A DNA stretch of 64,000 nt from DATFQE01 sp963739085 (GCA_963739085.1 CAVTZA010000013.1:1-64000), one strand, 5' to 3'; counted from the first letter of the stretch, positions 43,116-54,843 are shown. Notes: a model not told the origin generated them from the letters alone. Made by a program: numbers and translations.

Positions 43116-43970
43116 GTGGTCGAGGCGCCGAGGATGACCTGCTACCGCCATCCGGACCGGGAGACGGGAGTCACGTGCTCGGATTGCGGCAGGCCGATCT
43201 GCCCCGACTGCATGGTCTTCGCGCCGGTCGGGATCCGGTGCCCGGACCACGCCGGCCAGGCTCAGGGCGCGGCCCGGGTGAGCCGCGGTGTCAAGCGCGC
43301 GAGCTTCGAAGGCAGGGGTGCGGTGGTCACGAAGACGCTTGTGGCCCTCAACGTCGGGATCTACCTGCTCGAGCTCGGTCTCGGCGGAGGCGTCAACGGG
43401 ACCGGCAACCGGATCTACGAGAACGGTGTGCTCGCGGCCCCGCTCGTCGACCAGGGCGACTGGTGGCGCCTCATCACTGCTGCGTTCCTCCACTACGGGC
43501 CCATCCACCTGGCGTTCAACATGCTCGCGCTGTGGTGGTTCGGCTCGGCGGTCGAGCAGGTGCTCGGCCGCGGCCGCTTCCTGCTCCTCTACATCGTCTC
43601 CGGCCTGGCCGGGTCGGCCGGCGCGCTGCTCGCCAGCCCCAATGCGCTCACCGTCGGTGCATCGGGAGCGATCTTCGGGATCATGGGCGCCGCGCTCGTG
43701 CTCGAGCAGCAGCGGATCTACGTCTTCGGCGGCGGAGCGCTCTCGCTCATCGCGCTGAACCTCGTCTTCACGTTCGCGGTGCCGGGCGTCTCGATCGGCG
43801 GCCACATCGGCGGCCTCATCGGCGGCGCCCTTGGCACGCTCGCCCTCTCCCGCTTCGGAAGGGGCCACGCGGTCTACGGCCGACCAGGGCTCGCGGGTGT
43901 CGCCGGCCTGATCGGCATCGGGGTCGCGAGCGTCGCGATCGCGTTCTGGGCCGCTCAGAACACCATCTGA
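43116..43970 (+). CDS. Rhomboid intramembrane serine protease with N-terminal zinc finger
   Basis: A 284-residue protein. Residues 7-45 form a B-box-like zinc finger (CYRHPDRETGVTCSDCGRPI, CPDCMVF, IRCPDH). Six or more membrane helices follow with the rhomboid signature: WWRLITAAFLHYGPIHLAFNM, GSAVEQVLGRGRFLLLYIVSG, the nucleophile in LTVGASGAIFGIMGA and the catalytic His region SIGGHIGGLIGGALG. This architecture is typical of actinobacterial rhomboids. Start GTG 43116 follows a leaderless hexamer; ATG 43134 is the alternative. Confidence 0.92.
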   Translation: MVEAPRMTCYRHPDRETGVTCSDCGRPICPDCMVFAPVGIRCPDHAGQAQGAARVSRGVKRASFEGRGAVVTKTLVALNVGIYLLELGLGGGVNGTGNRIYENGVLAAPLVDQGDWWRLITAAFLHYGPIHLAFNMLALWWFGSAVEQVLGRGRFLLLYIVSGLAGSAGALLASPNALTVGASGAIFGIMGAALVLEQQRIYVFGGGALSLIALNLVFTFAVPGVSIGGHIGGLIGGALGTLALSRFGRGHAVYGRPGLAGVAGLIGIGVASVAIAFWAAQNTI

Positions 43971-44028
43971 GTCGGTCGGCGGGCCCGCCGCGGGGGACGG
44001 AGAGGGCGCCGGCCGGATCGGAGAGGCG

Positions 44029-46635
<2,607 letters not shown>

Positions 46636-46655
46636 CGGGGACGGGGATCTTCCCA

Positions 46656-46661
46656 TATGCT
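46656..46661 (+). promoter_or_regulatory. Leaderless-type -10 (TATGCT) of peptidase E gene
   Basis: TATGCT ends six bases before ATG 46668. Confidence 0.55.
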
Positions 46662-46667
46662 CGGGAC

Positions 46668-47357
46668 ATGCCCGGGCCGCAGATCGTGGGATTCGGCGGC
46701 CACGAGGTCGGCGCTCCTGCGTACCGCGGGCTCGAGGACTGGCTGCTCTCGCTGACCGGGAAAGCGCGCCCGCGCGTGCTGTTCGTGCCGACGGCGAGCG
46801 CCGAGGCGCGGGACTACGCCGTCCACTTCTACGCGGCATTCTCGGGCCGGGCGGACGTGTCGCACCTGGACTTCTTCCCCTGGCCGCCGGCCGAGCTCCG
46901 CGACTTCGTGCTCGGCCACGACCTCGTCTACGTCGGCGGCGGCAACACCGCCAACATGCTGGCGATCTGGCGCGAGCACGGCATGGACGAGATCGCGCGC
47001 GAGGCGTGGCAGGAGGGCGTCGTCCTCAGCGGCGTGAGCGCCGGGATGATCTGCTGGTTCGAGGCCGGCGTGACCGACTCGTTCGGGCCGCAGCTCGAGA
47101 GCATGGAGTGCCTCGGGCTGATCCCCGGCAGCGCCTGCCCGCACTACGACGGTGAGGAGCTGCGGCGCCCGCGCTTCCACGAGCTCGTGGCCGGCGGCGT
47201 CCCCGGCGGTTGGGCGGCCGAGGACGGCGTCGCGCTGCACTTCCAGGGCTGGGAGCAGCCGGAGGCGGTGACCGCCTTCCCGGGCAAGGCGGCGTACCGA
47301 GTCGAGCTCAGGGAGGGCGAGGTCGGCGAGGAGCGGTTCGAGGCGCGGACGCTCTAG
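46668..47357 (+). CDS. Peptidase E-like S51 family protein
   Basis: A 229-residue class-I-glutaminase-fold serine peptidase, family S51. PQIVGFGGHEVG at the start, RVLFVPTASAEARDYAVHFY, LVYVGGGNTANMLAIWREHG and the nucleophile elbow VVLSGVSAGMICWFEAGVTD, then GLIPGSACPHYDGEELRRP. The family cleaves N-terminal Asp dipeptides or cyanophycin breakdown products; the exact substrate is unknown. Convergent with the small TM gene, overlapping its end by 4 bp. Confidence 0.9.
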   Translation: MPGPQIVGFGGHEVGAPAYRGLEDWLLSLTGKARPRVLFVPTASAEARDYAVHFYAAFSGRADVSHLDFFPWPPAELRDFVLGHDLVYVGGGNTANMLAIWREHGMDEIAREAWQEGVVLSGVSAGMICWFEAGVTDSFGPQLESMECLGLIPGSACPHYDGEELRRPRFHELVAGGVPGGWAAEDGVALHFQGWEQPEAVTAFPGKAAYRVELREGEVGEERFEARTL

Positions 47358-47533
47358 GCCGCGCGGCGCCGCGCCCGCCACTCCGCGATCCAGGCGAGCA
47401 CGCGCGTGCCGAGCCAGAGCGGCGTGAGCAGGACGTAGAAGACGAAGTCGGCGAGCAGCAGGAACGCCAACCAGACCGCCCAGCGCCAGAGCGGGATCCG
47501 CGGACGCCCGTACCGATCGGCCGTTGCGCTCAG
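47354..47533 (-). CDS. Small single-helix membrane protein after ppsR
   Basis: About 59 residues with one membrane helix (WAVWLAFLLLADFVFYVLLTP) and a basic tail (EWRARRRAA). No ATG or GTG is available between the ppsR stop and the helix; CTG 47533, overlapping the ppsR stop (CTGA), would give translational coupling. The reading frame and hydrophobicity look real, but the start is uncertain. Function unknown. Confidence 0.45.
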   Translation of the reverse strand: MSATADRYGRPRIPLWRWAVWLAFLLLADFVFYVLLTPLWLGTRVLAWIAEWRARRRAA

Positions 47534-48348
47534 GCCCGGACCTCCGCCTTCCGCCGCTCGACGAGCTGGATGATCCGCGCCGCCGTCTCCTCGATCGAGA
47601 GCTCGCTCATGTCGATCACCGGGCACCCGAGCCGGCGGTGGATCTCGCCTGCGTAGTCGAGCTCCTCGTAGATCTCGACGAGCCCCGCGTACTTCCCGTT
47701 ACCCCCGCCGAGCCGCCGGGCTCGCACCTGGCGGATCTCCGCCAGCCGCTCGGCGCCGATCGTGAGCCCGACGACCTTCGCCTGTTCGACATCGAAGAGG
47801 GCGCTCGGCGGCTCGATTCCCTTGACCACCGGCACGTTGGCGGTCTTGTAGCCCAGGTAGCCGAGGTACATCGACAGCGGCGTCTTGGAGGTTCGCGAGA
47901 CGCCGACGAGGACGATGTCGGCCTCGTAGAGCCCGGCTCCGACACCGTCGTCGTACTTGACGGCGAACTCGATCGCCGCCATCCGCCGGAAGTACTGCGA
48001 GTCCAGCGGCGGCCTCGCGCCGGGCGTCATCCGCGCCGCCTGCCCGGAGACCCGGGCGACCGCGTCGATCGGGTGGCCGAGCAGGTCGCAGTAGTGCACG
48101 CGGGCGCGCTTGCAGAGGTCGCGCATCGCCTCGCGCATCTCCTGGTCGACGAGCGTGTAGATCACGACGGCGGGCCGTCCCTTGGCACGGCTCACCGCCA
48201 GCCTCAGGTCGTCGACCGTGTCGACGCGCGGGTGGACGATCTCCTCGAAGGTCTGCTCCGGAAACTGCGCCTCGAGCGCCTGTACCAGCCGTTTCGCGGT
48301 CGCTCCGGTCGCGTCCGAGATGACGTGCAGCTCGACGACGCCGCTCAC
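47530..48348 (-). CDS. ppsR: PPDK/PEP synthase regulatory protein (kinase-pyrophosphorylase)
   Basis: A 272-residue DUF299 bifunctional enzyme that switches PPDK off by ADP-dependent phosphorylation of a Thr and on by Pi-dependent removal. Motifs: LHVISDATGATAKRLVQALEAQFPE, YTLVDQEMREAM, the P-loop IVLVGVSRTSKTPLSMYLGYLGYKTANVP and CPVIDMSELSIEETAARI. Its target sequence TSH is present in PpdK 900 bp away. TACCCT lies six bases before GTG 48348. Confidence 0.93.
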   Translation of the reverse strand: MSGVVELHVISDATGATAKRLVQALEAQFPEQTFEEIVHPRVDTVDDLRLAVSRAKGRPAVVIYTLVDQEMREAMRDLCKRARVHYCDLLGHPIDAVARVSGQAARMTPGARPPLDSQYFRRMAAIEFAVKYDDGVGAGLYEADIVLVGVSRTSKTPLSMYLGYLGYKTANVPVVKGIEPPSALFDVEQAKVVGLTIGAERLAEIRQVRARRLGGGNGKYAGLVEIYEELDYAGEIHRRLGCPVIDMSELSIEETAARIIQLVERRKAEVRA

Positions 48349-48354
48349 GGCGTC

Positions 48355-48360
48355 AGGGTA
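48355..48360 (-). promoter_or_regulatory. Leaderless-type -10 (TACCCT) of ppsR
   Basis: TACCCT ends six bases before GTG 48348. Confidence 0.55.
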
Positions 48361-48384
48361 TCGCGCTTCGCCAGGCCCTCCTAT

Positions 48385-49437
48385 TTACTGGACGGCCGGA
48401 GGCCTGGTTCCGAGCTTCACGGTGACCGTTCGCTCGTTCCCGCCGCGCGTGATCTTCAGCTCGATCTCGTCGCCCGGCTTGTGCGACGCCACCGCGGCCT
48501 GGACGTCCGCGGCGGTACTTACCGGCTTGCCGTCCAACTCGAGGACGACGTCACCCGCCCGCAGCCGCGCGTCGTCGGCGGGCTCGCCCTTGATCACCTC
48601 GGCGAGTCGGACCCCGCCCGAGACCTCGGCGAGACGCACGCCGAAGTAGGCGCGCTTGATCTCGCCGTCGCGGAGCAGGTCGGAGACGACCGAGCGGACG
48701 GTGTCGCTCGGGACGGCATAGCCGATGCCGACGTTGCCGCCGGTCTCGCTGGCGATCTGGGAGACGACGCCGATGGCGTTACCCGCTGCGTCGAGGAGCG
48801 GTCCGCCCGAGTTCCCCTGGTTGACGGGCGCGTCGGTCTGGATCGCGTCGTCGATCGTGAAGCCGTTCGGCGACCGGATCTGACGTCCGACGGCGCTGAC
48901 GATCCCTGCGGTCAGCGAGCGCGCGAGCCCGAACGGGTTGCCGATCGCATACACCTGGTCGCCGACCTTGACCTGCGCGGAGGGATCGAGCTCGAGGGGA
49001 TCGACGTCGTGGCCGTCGAGGTCGACCTGGAGCACCGCCAGGTCGGTCGAGGGATCGGTCGCGATCACGCGGCCCTGTTCCTCCCCGCCCTTCGCGAAGG
49101 AGACGGTGACCGTCTCGGCGTCGTCGACCACGTGCTGATTCGTGACGACGTGGCCCTCGGCGTCGACGACGAAGCCCGTGCCGCTCGCGTTGCCGGATTG
49201 GATCTCCACCACCGCCGACGACGCTCGGTCGTAGACCGCGCCCGCGGACAGGCCGGCGTTCGAGCGGCCCGCGGAGGTCACCGCTGTGACGGTGGTCGTC
49301 GAGGCCGTGCTGTCGTCGTCGAGGAGCGCGCCGACGCCGACGGCCACGAGGCCGCCGAGGATCGCGGCGACGAGCACCGACGCTGTTCGCGCCACGGTGG
49401 ACTTGCGCACCTGGATCGAGCGCACCCCGGGAGTCAA
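48385..49437 (-). CDS. HtrA/DegP-like serine protease with PDZ domain
   Basis: A 350-residue membrane-anchored extracytoplasmic protease. One N-terminal helix (SVLVAAILGGLVAVGVGALL), then a trypsin domain with catalytic His in HVVTNQHVVDDAETV, Asp in STDLAVLQVDL and Ser in NQGNSGGPLLDAAGNAIG. A single PDZ domain follows (KRAYFGVRLAEVSGGVRLAEV, LRAGDVVLELDGKPV). Resembles mycobacterial PepD-type HtrA. A TTG codon at 49437 has AGGAAGG upstream and is used as start, with GTGs further in as alternatives. Divergent from an OmpR-type regulator. Confidence 0.92.
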   Translation of the reverse strand: MTPGVRSIQVRKSTVARTASVLVAAILGGLVAVGVGALLDDDSTASTTTVTAVTSAGRSNAGLSAGAVYDRASSAVVEIQSGNASGTGFVVDAEGHVVTNQHVVDDAETVTVSFAKGGEEQGRVIATDPSTDLAVLQVDLDGHDVDPLELDPSAQVKVGDQVYAIGNPFGLARSLTAGIVSAVGRQIRSPNGFTIDDAIQTDAPVNQGNSGGPLLDAAGNAIGVVSQIASETGGNVGIGYAVPSDTVRSVVSDLLRDGEIKRAYFGVRLAEVSGGVRLAEVIKGEPADDARLRAGDVVLELDGKPVSTAADVQAAVASHKPGDEIELKITRGGNERTVTVKLGTRPPAVQ

Positions 49438-49552
49438 GCCTTCCTGCTTGAAAGCTGTCTGAAGAGACGACTAAGCGCAGATTAAGCCCTGGTAGAGCTT
49501 CGGTTGCGACGACCCCATCGATCCCGCGCTGCACCCTATGGTCAGATCGGTT

Positions 49553-49558
49553 TACCGT
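49553..49558 (+). promoter_or_regulatory. Leaderless-type -10 (TACCGT) of response regulator gene
   Basis: TACCGT ends exactly six bases before ATG 49565. This spacing decides the start against the upstream ATG at 49538. Confidence 0.55.
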
Positions 49559-49564
49559 GACACG

Positions 49565-50239
49565 ATGCGAATCCTGGTCGTCGACGACGAGCTTGCGGTC
49601 CGCACCTCGCTGGAGCGCGCCCTGCGGCTCGAGGGCTACGACGTCGAGCTGGCGTCCGACGGCGTCGAGGCCCTGGAGCGCCTCCCGGAGACCGCGCCGG
49701 ACGCGCTCGTCCTGGACGTGCTCATGCCGCGCATGGACGGCATCGCCGCCACGACGCAGCTGAGGGCGCGAGGCGACCGGACTCCCATCCTCCTCCTGAC
49801 TGCGCGCGACGCGGTCGCAGACCGCGTCGCAGGGCTCGACGCGGGCGCGGACGACTACCTCGTCAAGCCCTTCGCGCTCGAGGAGCTGCTCGCGCGGCTC
49901 CGCGCCCTCCTGCGCCGGACCGGAGCGTCGTCGGGCGACGGCCGGCTCGTTTTCGCCGATCTCACGCTCGACGCCGGAACGCGCGAAGTGAAGCGTGGCA
50001 ACCGCTCGATCGACCTGACGCGCACCGAGTTCCTCCTGCTGGAGCTCTTCATGCTCAACCCGAAGCAGGTCCTGACGCGCGCGCTCATCTTCGAGCGCGT
50101 CTGGGGCTACGACTTCGGCCCGAGCTCGAACGCGCTCGAGGTCTACGTGGGCTATCTCCGCCGCAAGCTCGAGCGCGACGGCGAGCGGCGCCTGATCCAC
50201 ACGGTACGCGGCGTCGGGTACGCCTTGCGCGAGCCATAG
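49565..50239 (+). CDS. OmpR-family response regulator (MprA-like)
   Basis: A 224-residue two-component regulator. The receiver has RILVVDDELAVRTSLERAL, the phosphoacceptor Asp in DALVLDVLMPRMDGI and the switch Lys in DDYLVKPFALEELLARL. The winged-helix DNA-binding domain has LTRTEFLLLELFMLNPKQVLTR and VYVGYLRRKLE, ending IHTVRGVGYALREP. It is divergent from the HtrA gene, as MprA and PepD are linked in mycobacteria, but no histidine kinase follows: glyS is convergent 6 bp downstream. Confidence 0.94.
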   Translation: MRILVVDDELAVRTSLERALRLEGYDVELASDGVEALERLPETAPDALVLDVLMPRMDGIAATTQLRARGDRTPILLLTARDAVADRVAGLDAGADDYLVKPFALEELLARLRALLRRTGASSGDGRLVFADLTLDAGTREVKRGNRSIDLTRTEFLLLELFMLNPKQVLTRALIFERVWGYDFGPSSNALEVYVGYLRRKLERDGERRLIHTVRGVGYALREP

Positions 50240-50245
50240 GAGGGC

Positions 50246-52105
50246 CTAACGCGGGATCTCGGAGAGGTCGCCGAGCGCGCCGACGGCGTCCCGTAGCTCC
50301 GACAGCAGGCGCAGCCGGTTCGTCCTGACCGCGGCGTCCTCGGCCATCACGAGCACCTCGTCGAAGAAGCGTTCGACGACAGGCGCCAGGCCCGCGGCCG
50401 CCTCCCAGGCGGAGTCGAAATCACCCTGCTCGACCTCGCGCGCGATTCGCGCCTCCTCCGACTCCACGGCGCGCGCGAGCTGCTGCTCGGCCTCCTCCAC
50501 GAGCAGGGCGGGGTCGACGCGGCCGTTGCCCTGCGACCCCGCTATGCGGCTCGCGCGCGTGAACACCGTGTGCACGGGCTCGAGCCGCTCGTCCTCGAGG
50601 GCTGCCAGGAAGCGGGCGAGGGCGGCGACGGCGCCGAGCTCGCGTGCGCCGGACTTGCGGGCCGCGCGGACGAACTCGACCGGCACGTCGAGGAGGTTTT
50701 CGAGGCGCTCCTCGACGAAGTCGCGCAGCTCCTCGTCCGGGAAGGCGGCGGCGCGGTCGACGGCCAGGCCGCCCTCGGAGGCCAGCCGCAGCAGCCCGAT
50801 CGCGGCCCGCCGCAGGCCGTACGGGTCGCGCGACCCGGTGGCCCGGTGGCCGAGCTCGAAGGCAATGCGCAGGTTGTCGATCTTCTCCGCCGCCGCGAGG
50901 ATCTTGCCCCCTTCGGTTTCGGGGAGCGGGCCGCTGGCGGCATCGGGCAGGTACTGCTCCTCGATCGCCTTCGCGACCGCCTCGGGGTAGCCGGCGAGCC
51001 GCGCGTACTCGGCGCCGATGTAGCCCTCGAGGTCGGGGAACTCGCGCACGAGCTCGGCGGCCTGGTCGGCCTTGGCGAGGCGGGCCGCCTCGCGCGTGGC
51101 CTCGCCACCGCCCAGCTCGTCCACCAGCTTGACGAGTCGCTCGGTCTTGTCCGCAAACGACCCCGCCTCGGCGAAGAACGTGATCTTCGGGAGCTCGCGC
51201 AGGAGGTGATCGATGCCGCGCTTCACGTCGCGCTCGAAGGTGAAGCTCGCGTCCTCGAGGCGTCCCTCGAGCACGCGTTCGTTCCCCTCCCTCACGACCG
51301 TGGGATCGCCGCCGTTGGCGACGAAAGCGAAGCGGTTGCCGCCGAGCGGGAAGTAGCGTTGGTGCGACTGCATCGCTGTCACGATCACCCGCTCGGGCAG
51401 CCCGAGGAAGCGCTCGTCGAACGTGCCGTCCTGAACGCGCGGCCACTCGACGAGGTGGACGACTTCGGCGAGCTTCCCGAGCGGATCAGACCAGGCGCCG
51501 AGAGCGTCGAGCCCGCCGCGGATCTGCCGGTCCCGCTCCGCCGGGTCCGGCTCGACGTCGGCGTCCCGGAGCACGCGCTCGTAGTCGTCGGGAGCGGCGA
51601 CCTCCACCGGGCCGGAGAACCGGTGGCCGTACGTGACGGTGCCGAGGCCCGCGACGGCCTCGGCGTCCAGCCGCGCGACCCGCCAGCGGATCGGGCGTGG
51701 ATAGCGCAGGCCGGTGCCGTCCCAGCGCATCGTCTTGGGGAACGAGAGCCCGCGCACGATCGCCTCGAGCCGCTCGGGAAGGACTTCGGCGAGCGGCTTC
51801 CCCGGGGTGGTCAGTCCGAGGAAGCCGTCGCGCTCCTCGAGCTCGTCGACGGAGACGCCGTGCCGCTTCGCGAAGCCCGGGGCGGCTTTCTCGCGCAGCT
51901 CGACCGGCGGTCCCTTGACCCACTGGTCCGCTGTGCGCTCGGGCAGCCCCTCCACCCGAACAGCGAGCCTGCGCGGCGTGGCGTAGACCCGCGCGGGAGC
52001 GACACCGAGGTGGAGCTCAGCGAGCTGCGGCAGCTGCGCGATCCCGGCGCGGACGGCGGACGCGGGCAGCTCCTCCGAGCCGATCTCAAACAGCAGCGTG
52101 GGCAT
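50246..52105 (-). CDS. glyS: Glycyl-tRNA synthetase beta subunit
   Basis: A 619-residue beta chain of the heterotetrameric GlyRS, needed for tRNA binding. LLFEIGSEELPASAVRAGIAQL at the start, VYATPRRLAVRVEGLPE, PVELREKAAPGFAKRHGV, TAMQSHQRYFPLGG and LDDASFTFERDVKRG-like segment FTFERDVKRGIDHLL are typical, ending EVLVMAEDAAVRTNRLRLLSEL. Somewhat shorter than the 690-residue norm. Its start overlaps the glyQ end by 20 bp. Confidence 0.95.
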   Translation of the reverse strand: MPTLLFEIGSEELPASAVRAGIAQLPQLAELHLGVAPARVYATPRRLAVRVEGLPERTADQWVKGPPVELREKAAPGFAKRHGVSVDELEERDGFLGLTTPGKPLAEVLPERLEAIVRGLSFPKTMRWDGTGLRYPRPIRWRVARLDAEAVAGLGTVTYGHRFSGPVEVAAPDDYERVLRDADVEPDPAERDRQIRGGLDALGAWSDPLGKLAEVVHLVEWPRVQDGTFDERFLGLPERVIVTAMQSHQRYFPLGGNRFAFVANGGDPTVVREGNERVLEGRLEDASFTFERDVKRGIDHLLRELPKITFFAEAGSFADKTERLVKLVDELGGGEATREAARLAKADQAAELVREFPDLEGYIGAEYARLAGYPEAVAKAIEEQYLPDAASGPLPETEGGKILAAAEKIDNLRIAFELGHRATGSRDPYGLRRAAIGLLRLASEGGLAVDRAAAFPDEELRDFVEERLENLLDVPVEFVRAARKSGARELGAVAALARFLAALEDERLEPVHTVFTRASRIAGSQGNGRVDPALLVEEAEQQLARAVESEEARIAREVEQGDFDSAWEAAAGLAPVVERFFDEVLVMAEDAAVRTNRLRLLSELRDAVGALGDLSEIPR

Positions 52106-52961
52106 CGTCCCTCGCCTGGCTCTCGACGTACGCCTGCGCGACCCGCCGCGCGAGCGTGCGCACGCGGCCGATGTAGGCCGCGCGCTCGGTCACCGAGAGC
52201 GCGCCGCGCGCGTCGAGAAGGTTGAACGTGTGCGAGCACTTCAGCGTCTGGTCGTAGGCAGGGAGCGGCAGCCCTCGGTCGAGCAGGGCCCGGCACTCGG
52301 CCTCGTAGTCCTCGAAGTGGCGAGCGAGCAGCTCGACGTTGGCGGCCTCGAAGTTGTAGGTCGACCACTGGCGCTCGCTCTCGCGGTAGACGTCCCCCCA
52401 CGTGATCCCCGGCGCCCACTCGAGGTCGAGGGCCGAGTCCTTGCCCTGAAGGAACATCGCGAGCCGCTCGGTGCCGTAGGTGATCTCGGCCGGCACCGGG
52501 TCGACGTCCATCCCACCGAGCTGCTGGAAGTACGTGAACTGGGTCACCTCCATGCCGTCCAGCCAGACCTCCCAGCCGAGCCCCCAGGCGCCGAGCGTGG
52601 GCTGCTCCCAGTCGTCCTCGACAAGCCTCGGGTCGTGGCGGGAGAGCTCGATCCCGAGCGCCTCGAGCGAGCTGAAGTACTGATCGAGGACATCCTCGGG
52701 GTTGGGCTTGAGGATGACCTGGAATTGGTAGTAGTGCTGGAAGCGGAACGGGTTCTCGCCGTAGCGGCCGTCCGTGGGGCGGATCACGGGCTCGACATAG
52801 GCGGTTCGCCACTCGTCCGGACCGAGGCAGCGGAGGAAGGTCGCCGGGTTCATCGTTCCGGCCGCGAGCTCGGTGTGGTACGGCTGCATCACGACACAGC
52901 CCCGGGCCGCCCAGTAGGCCTGGAGCGACGCGAGCATGTCCTGGTAGGTTGGCGCGGCCAC
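52086..52961 (-). CDS. glyQ: Glycyl-tRNA synthetase alpha subunit
   Basis: A 291-residue catalytic chain. TYQDMLASLQAYWAARGCVV, QPYHTELAAGTMNPATFLRCLG, YVEPVIRPTDGRYGENPFRF, WLDGMEVTQFTYFQQLGGMD and ITYGTERLAMFLQG are class II aminoacylation blocks; YNFEAANVELLARHF follows. GTG 52961 is used as start because the conserved sequence begins there; TACGAT lies eleven bases before it. The alpha2beta2 type is the bacterial form. Confidence 0.95.
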   Translation of the reverse strand: MAAPTYQDMLASLQAYWAARGCVVMQPYHTELAAGTMNPATFLRCLGPDEWRTAYVEPVIRPTDGRYGENPFRFQHYYQFQVILKPNPEDVLDQYFSSLEALGIELSRHDPRLVEDDWEQPTLGAWGLGWEVWLDGMEVTQFTYFQQLGGMDVDPVPAEITYGTERLAMFLQGKDSALDLEWAPGITWGDVYRESERQWSTYNFEAANVELLARHFEDYEAECRALLDRGLPLPAYDQTLKCSHTFNLLDARGALSVTERAAYIGRVRTLARRVAQAYVESQARDDAHAAV

Positions 52962-52991
52962 GGGGTCCGGCAATCGTAGAGGAGGGTTCCC

Positions 52992-54061
52992 ATACGTCCC
53001 TGGTCGGTCGAGCTGCGTGGGCGGCTCGAGGAATCGACGATCGTCAGCGAGGCGCTGAGGGGCAACCCGCTCGGCGACCCGCACGAGCGCCCGGTGTGGG
53101 TCTACCTGCCTCCGGCCTACGGCGACGACCCGCCTGAGGCCTACCCGTCGATCTACCTGATCCAGGGCCTCACAGGTCAGATCGACATGTGGCGGAACCG
53201 GACCGCGTTCCGTCCGTCGGTGGTGGAGCTCGTGGACGACCTCTTCGCCAACCAGGGCGTGCCGCCGGCCGTCGTCGTCTTCGTCGACGCGTGGACGTCG
53301 CTCGGCGGCAGCCAGTTCCTCGACTCACCGGGCACGGGCAACTACCACACCTATCTCTGCGACGAGGTCGTGCCCTGGGTCGACGCGCACTACCGCACGA
53401 TCCCCGAGCGCGAGACCGCGCCATCACCGGCAAGTCGAGCGGCGGGTACGGCGCGATGGTCACGCCGATGCTGCGGCCGGACCTCTGGGGCGGCCTGGCC
53501 ACCCATGCGGGCGACGCGGTCTTCGAGAACTGTTACCTGCCCGAGTTCCGCCAGGTCGTCCGCACGCTCCGCGACGACTACGGCGGCTCCTACGAGCGCT
53601 TCTGGCAGGACTTCCGCTCCCGGCCGGCGCTCGCCAAGGACAGCGACTCCTACCTGCTCGACATCTGGTGCATGGCCGCCTGCTATTCGACCGATTCCGA
53701 CGGCACCGTCCGCCTGCCATTCGACCCGACGACCGGCAGGATCATCCCCGAGATCTGGGACCGCTGGCTCGCCTGGGACCCGGTCCGCATGGTCCCTTCG
53801 CACGCGGAGATCCTCCGCGGCCTACGCGCGATCTACATCGACTCGGGGAACCGCGACGAGTACTACCTCGACCTCGGCGCCGAGGCCTTCCGCGCCGCGC
53901 TCGCACGCGCCGGCGTGACGGACGTCTCCTTCGAGCTCTTCGACGGGACGCACATGGGCATCGAGTACCGCTACCCGCGCGCGCTCACGTACCTCGCCGA
54001 GCGCCTCGCCGCGCCGGTCAGCGCCGATCCCGTTCGAGCAGACGTTTCCCAGGCTTCCTGA
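52992..54061 (+). pseudogene. Putative esterase (esterase D/A family) with one frameshift and ATA in the start position
   Basis: An alpha/beta hydrolase: VWVYLPPAYGDDPPEAYPSIYL, IQGLTGQIDMW, VVVFVDAWTSLGGSQFL and YLCDEVVPWVDAHYRTIPERE. The frame then shifts by one base near 53412. The rest has the nucleophile AITGKSSGGYGAM, the acid region IYIDSGNRDEYYLDLG and a late His in FDGTHMGIEYRYP. AGGAGGG sits about six bases before an ATA at 52992 where an ATG would be expected; the first standard start is GTG 53094. Both oddities may be sequence errors. Substrate unknown. Confidence 0.78.
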
Positions 54062-54062
54062 A

Positions 54063-54081
54063 GCCACGCTACGCGTCCTGG
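54063..54081. repeat. 19-bp dispersed motif GCCACGCTACGCGTCCTGG, copy A
   Basis: Exact copy also at 63719-63737; a 16-base version in inverse orientation is at 40500-40515 inside dnaE2. This copy lies between the convergent esterase and recO genes. Confidence 0.5.
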
Positions 54082-54090
54082 TTACACGCC

Positions 54091-54837
54091 TCACCGAGCG
54101 GAGGACAGCGTTCGCAGGCGAAAGCCGCCGTGGTACTCGTACGTGGCGGTCACGACGCCGAGCGCCTCCTGCGCGGCGCGGCCGCGCAGCTGGACGTCGC
54201 CCGCCTCGGCCAGCGGCCGGCCCAGCAGCTCCTCGATCCCCGCGATTCCCGCGCCCGAGAGCGGCATCGTCCCGTTTGCACAGGCCTCGCACACGGCCCC
54301 GCCCGCGCGCGCCGAGAACCCGGCCAACCCCCGCTCGCCGCCGCAGTCCGCGCAGCTGGTGAGGTGCGGCAGGTAGCCGGAGAGCCAGAGCAGCTTCAGT
54401 TGGAACGACAGTGCGAGCGCATCGCGGCTCGGCGGCCCGTCCCCGACCTCGCGCTCGTCGAGCGCGTCGAGGAAGCGCGTGAGTGCCGTGAACGCCCGCG
54501 GGTTCGCCTCCTGCTCAGGAAAGAGCCGGAGCATCGCCTCCAGGCCGATGAGGCCGACGCCGAGCCGGCTCCCGTGCTCCCGGGCGGAGCGGTGCGAACT
54601 GACGAGATCCACGCCCGTGACCGTGTGCAGCTCCCCGCCGCCCTGGTGCAGCATGAGCTCGGCGTGGCTGAGCGGCTCGAGCCGCGCCCCGAAGCGGGAC
54701 TTCGTCCGCCGGACGCCCTTCGCGACGGCACCCACGCGCCCGCGCTCGAGCGTGTAGAGGTGCAGCACGCGGTCGGCCTCCCCCAGACGCAGCGACCGCA
54801 GCACCACGGCCTCCGTCCGGTAGCTTCGTCCCGCCAT
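54091..54837 (-). CDS. recO: DNA repair protein RecO
   Basis: A 248-residue recombination mediator loading RecA. OB-fold N-terminus SYRTEAVVLRSLRLGEADRVLHLYT with VGAVAKGVRRTKSRFGARLEPLSHAEL, a helical middle and a C4 zinc finger (CADCGGE, GGAVCEAC). TACACT lies six bases before ATG 54837. Length fits the family. Confidence 0.93.
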   Translation of the reverse strand: MAGRSYRTEAVVLRSLRLGEADRVLHLYTLERGRVGAVAKGVRRTKSRFGARLEPLSHAELMLHQGGGELHTVTGVDLVSSHRSAREHGSRLGVGLIGLEAMLRLFPEQEANPRAFTALTRFLDALDEREVGDGPPSRDALALSFQLKLLWLSGYLPHLTSCADCGGERGLAGFSARAGGAVCEACANGTMPLSGAGIAGIEELLGRPLAEAGDVQLRGRAAQEALGVVTATYEYHGGFRLRTLSSAR

Positions 54838-54843
54838 GCGGCA

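Noticed and set aside
47524..49485. 653-residue plus-strand frame
   Set aside because: Antisense to ppsR and HtrA, low complexity, no motifs.
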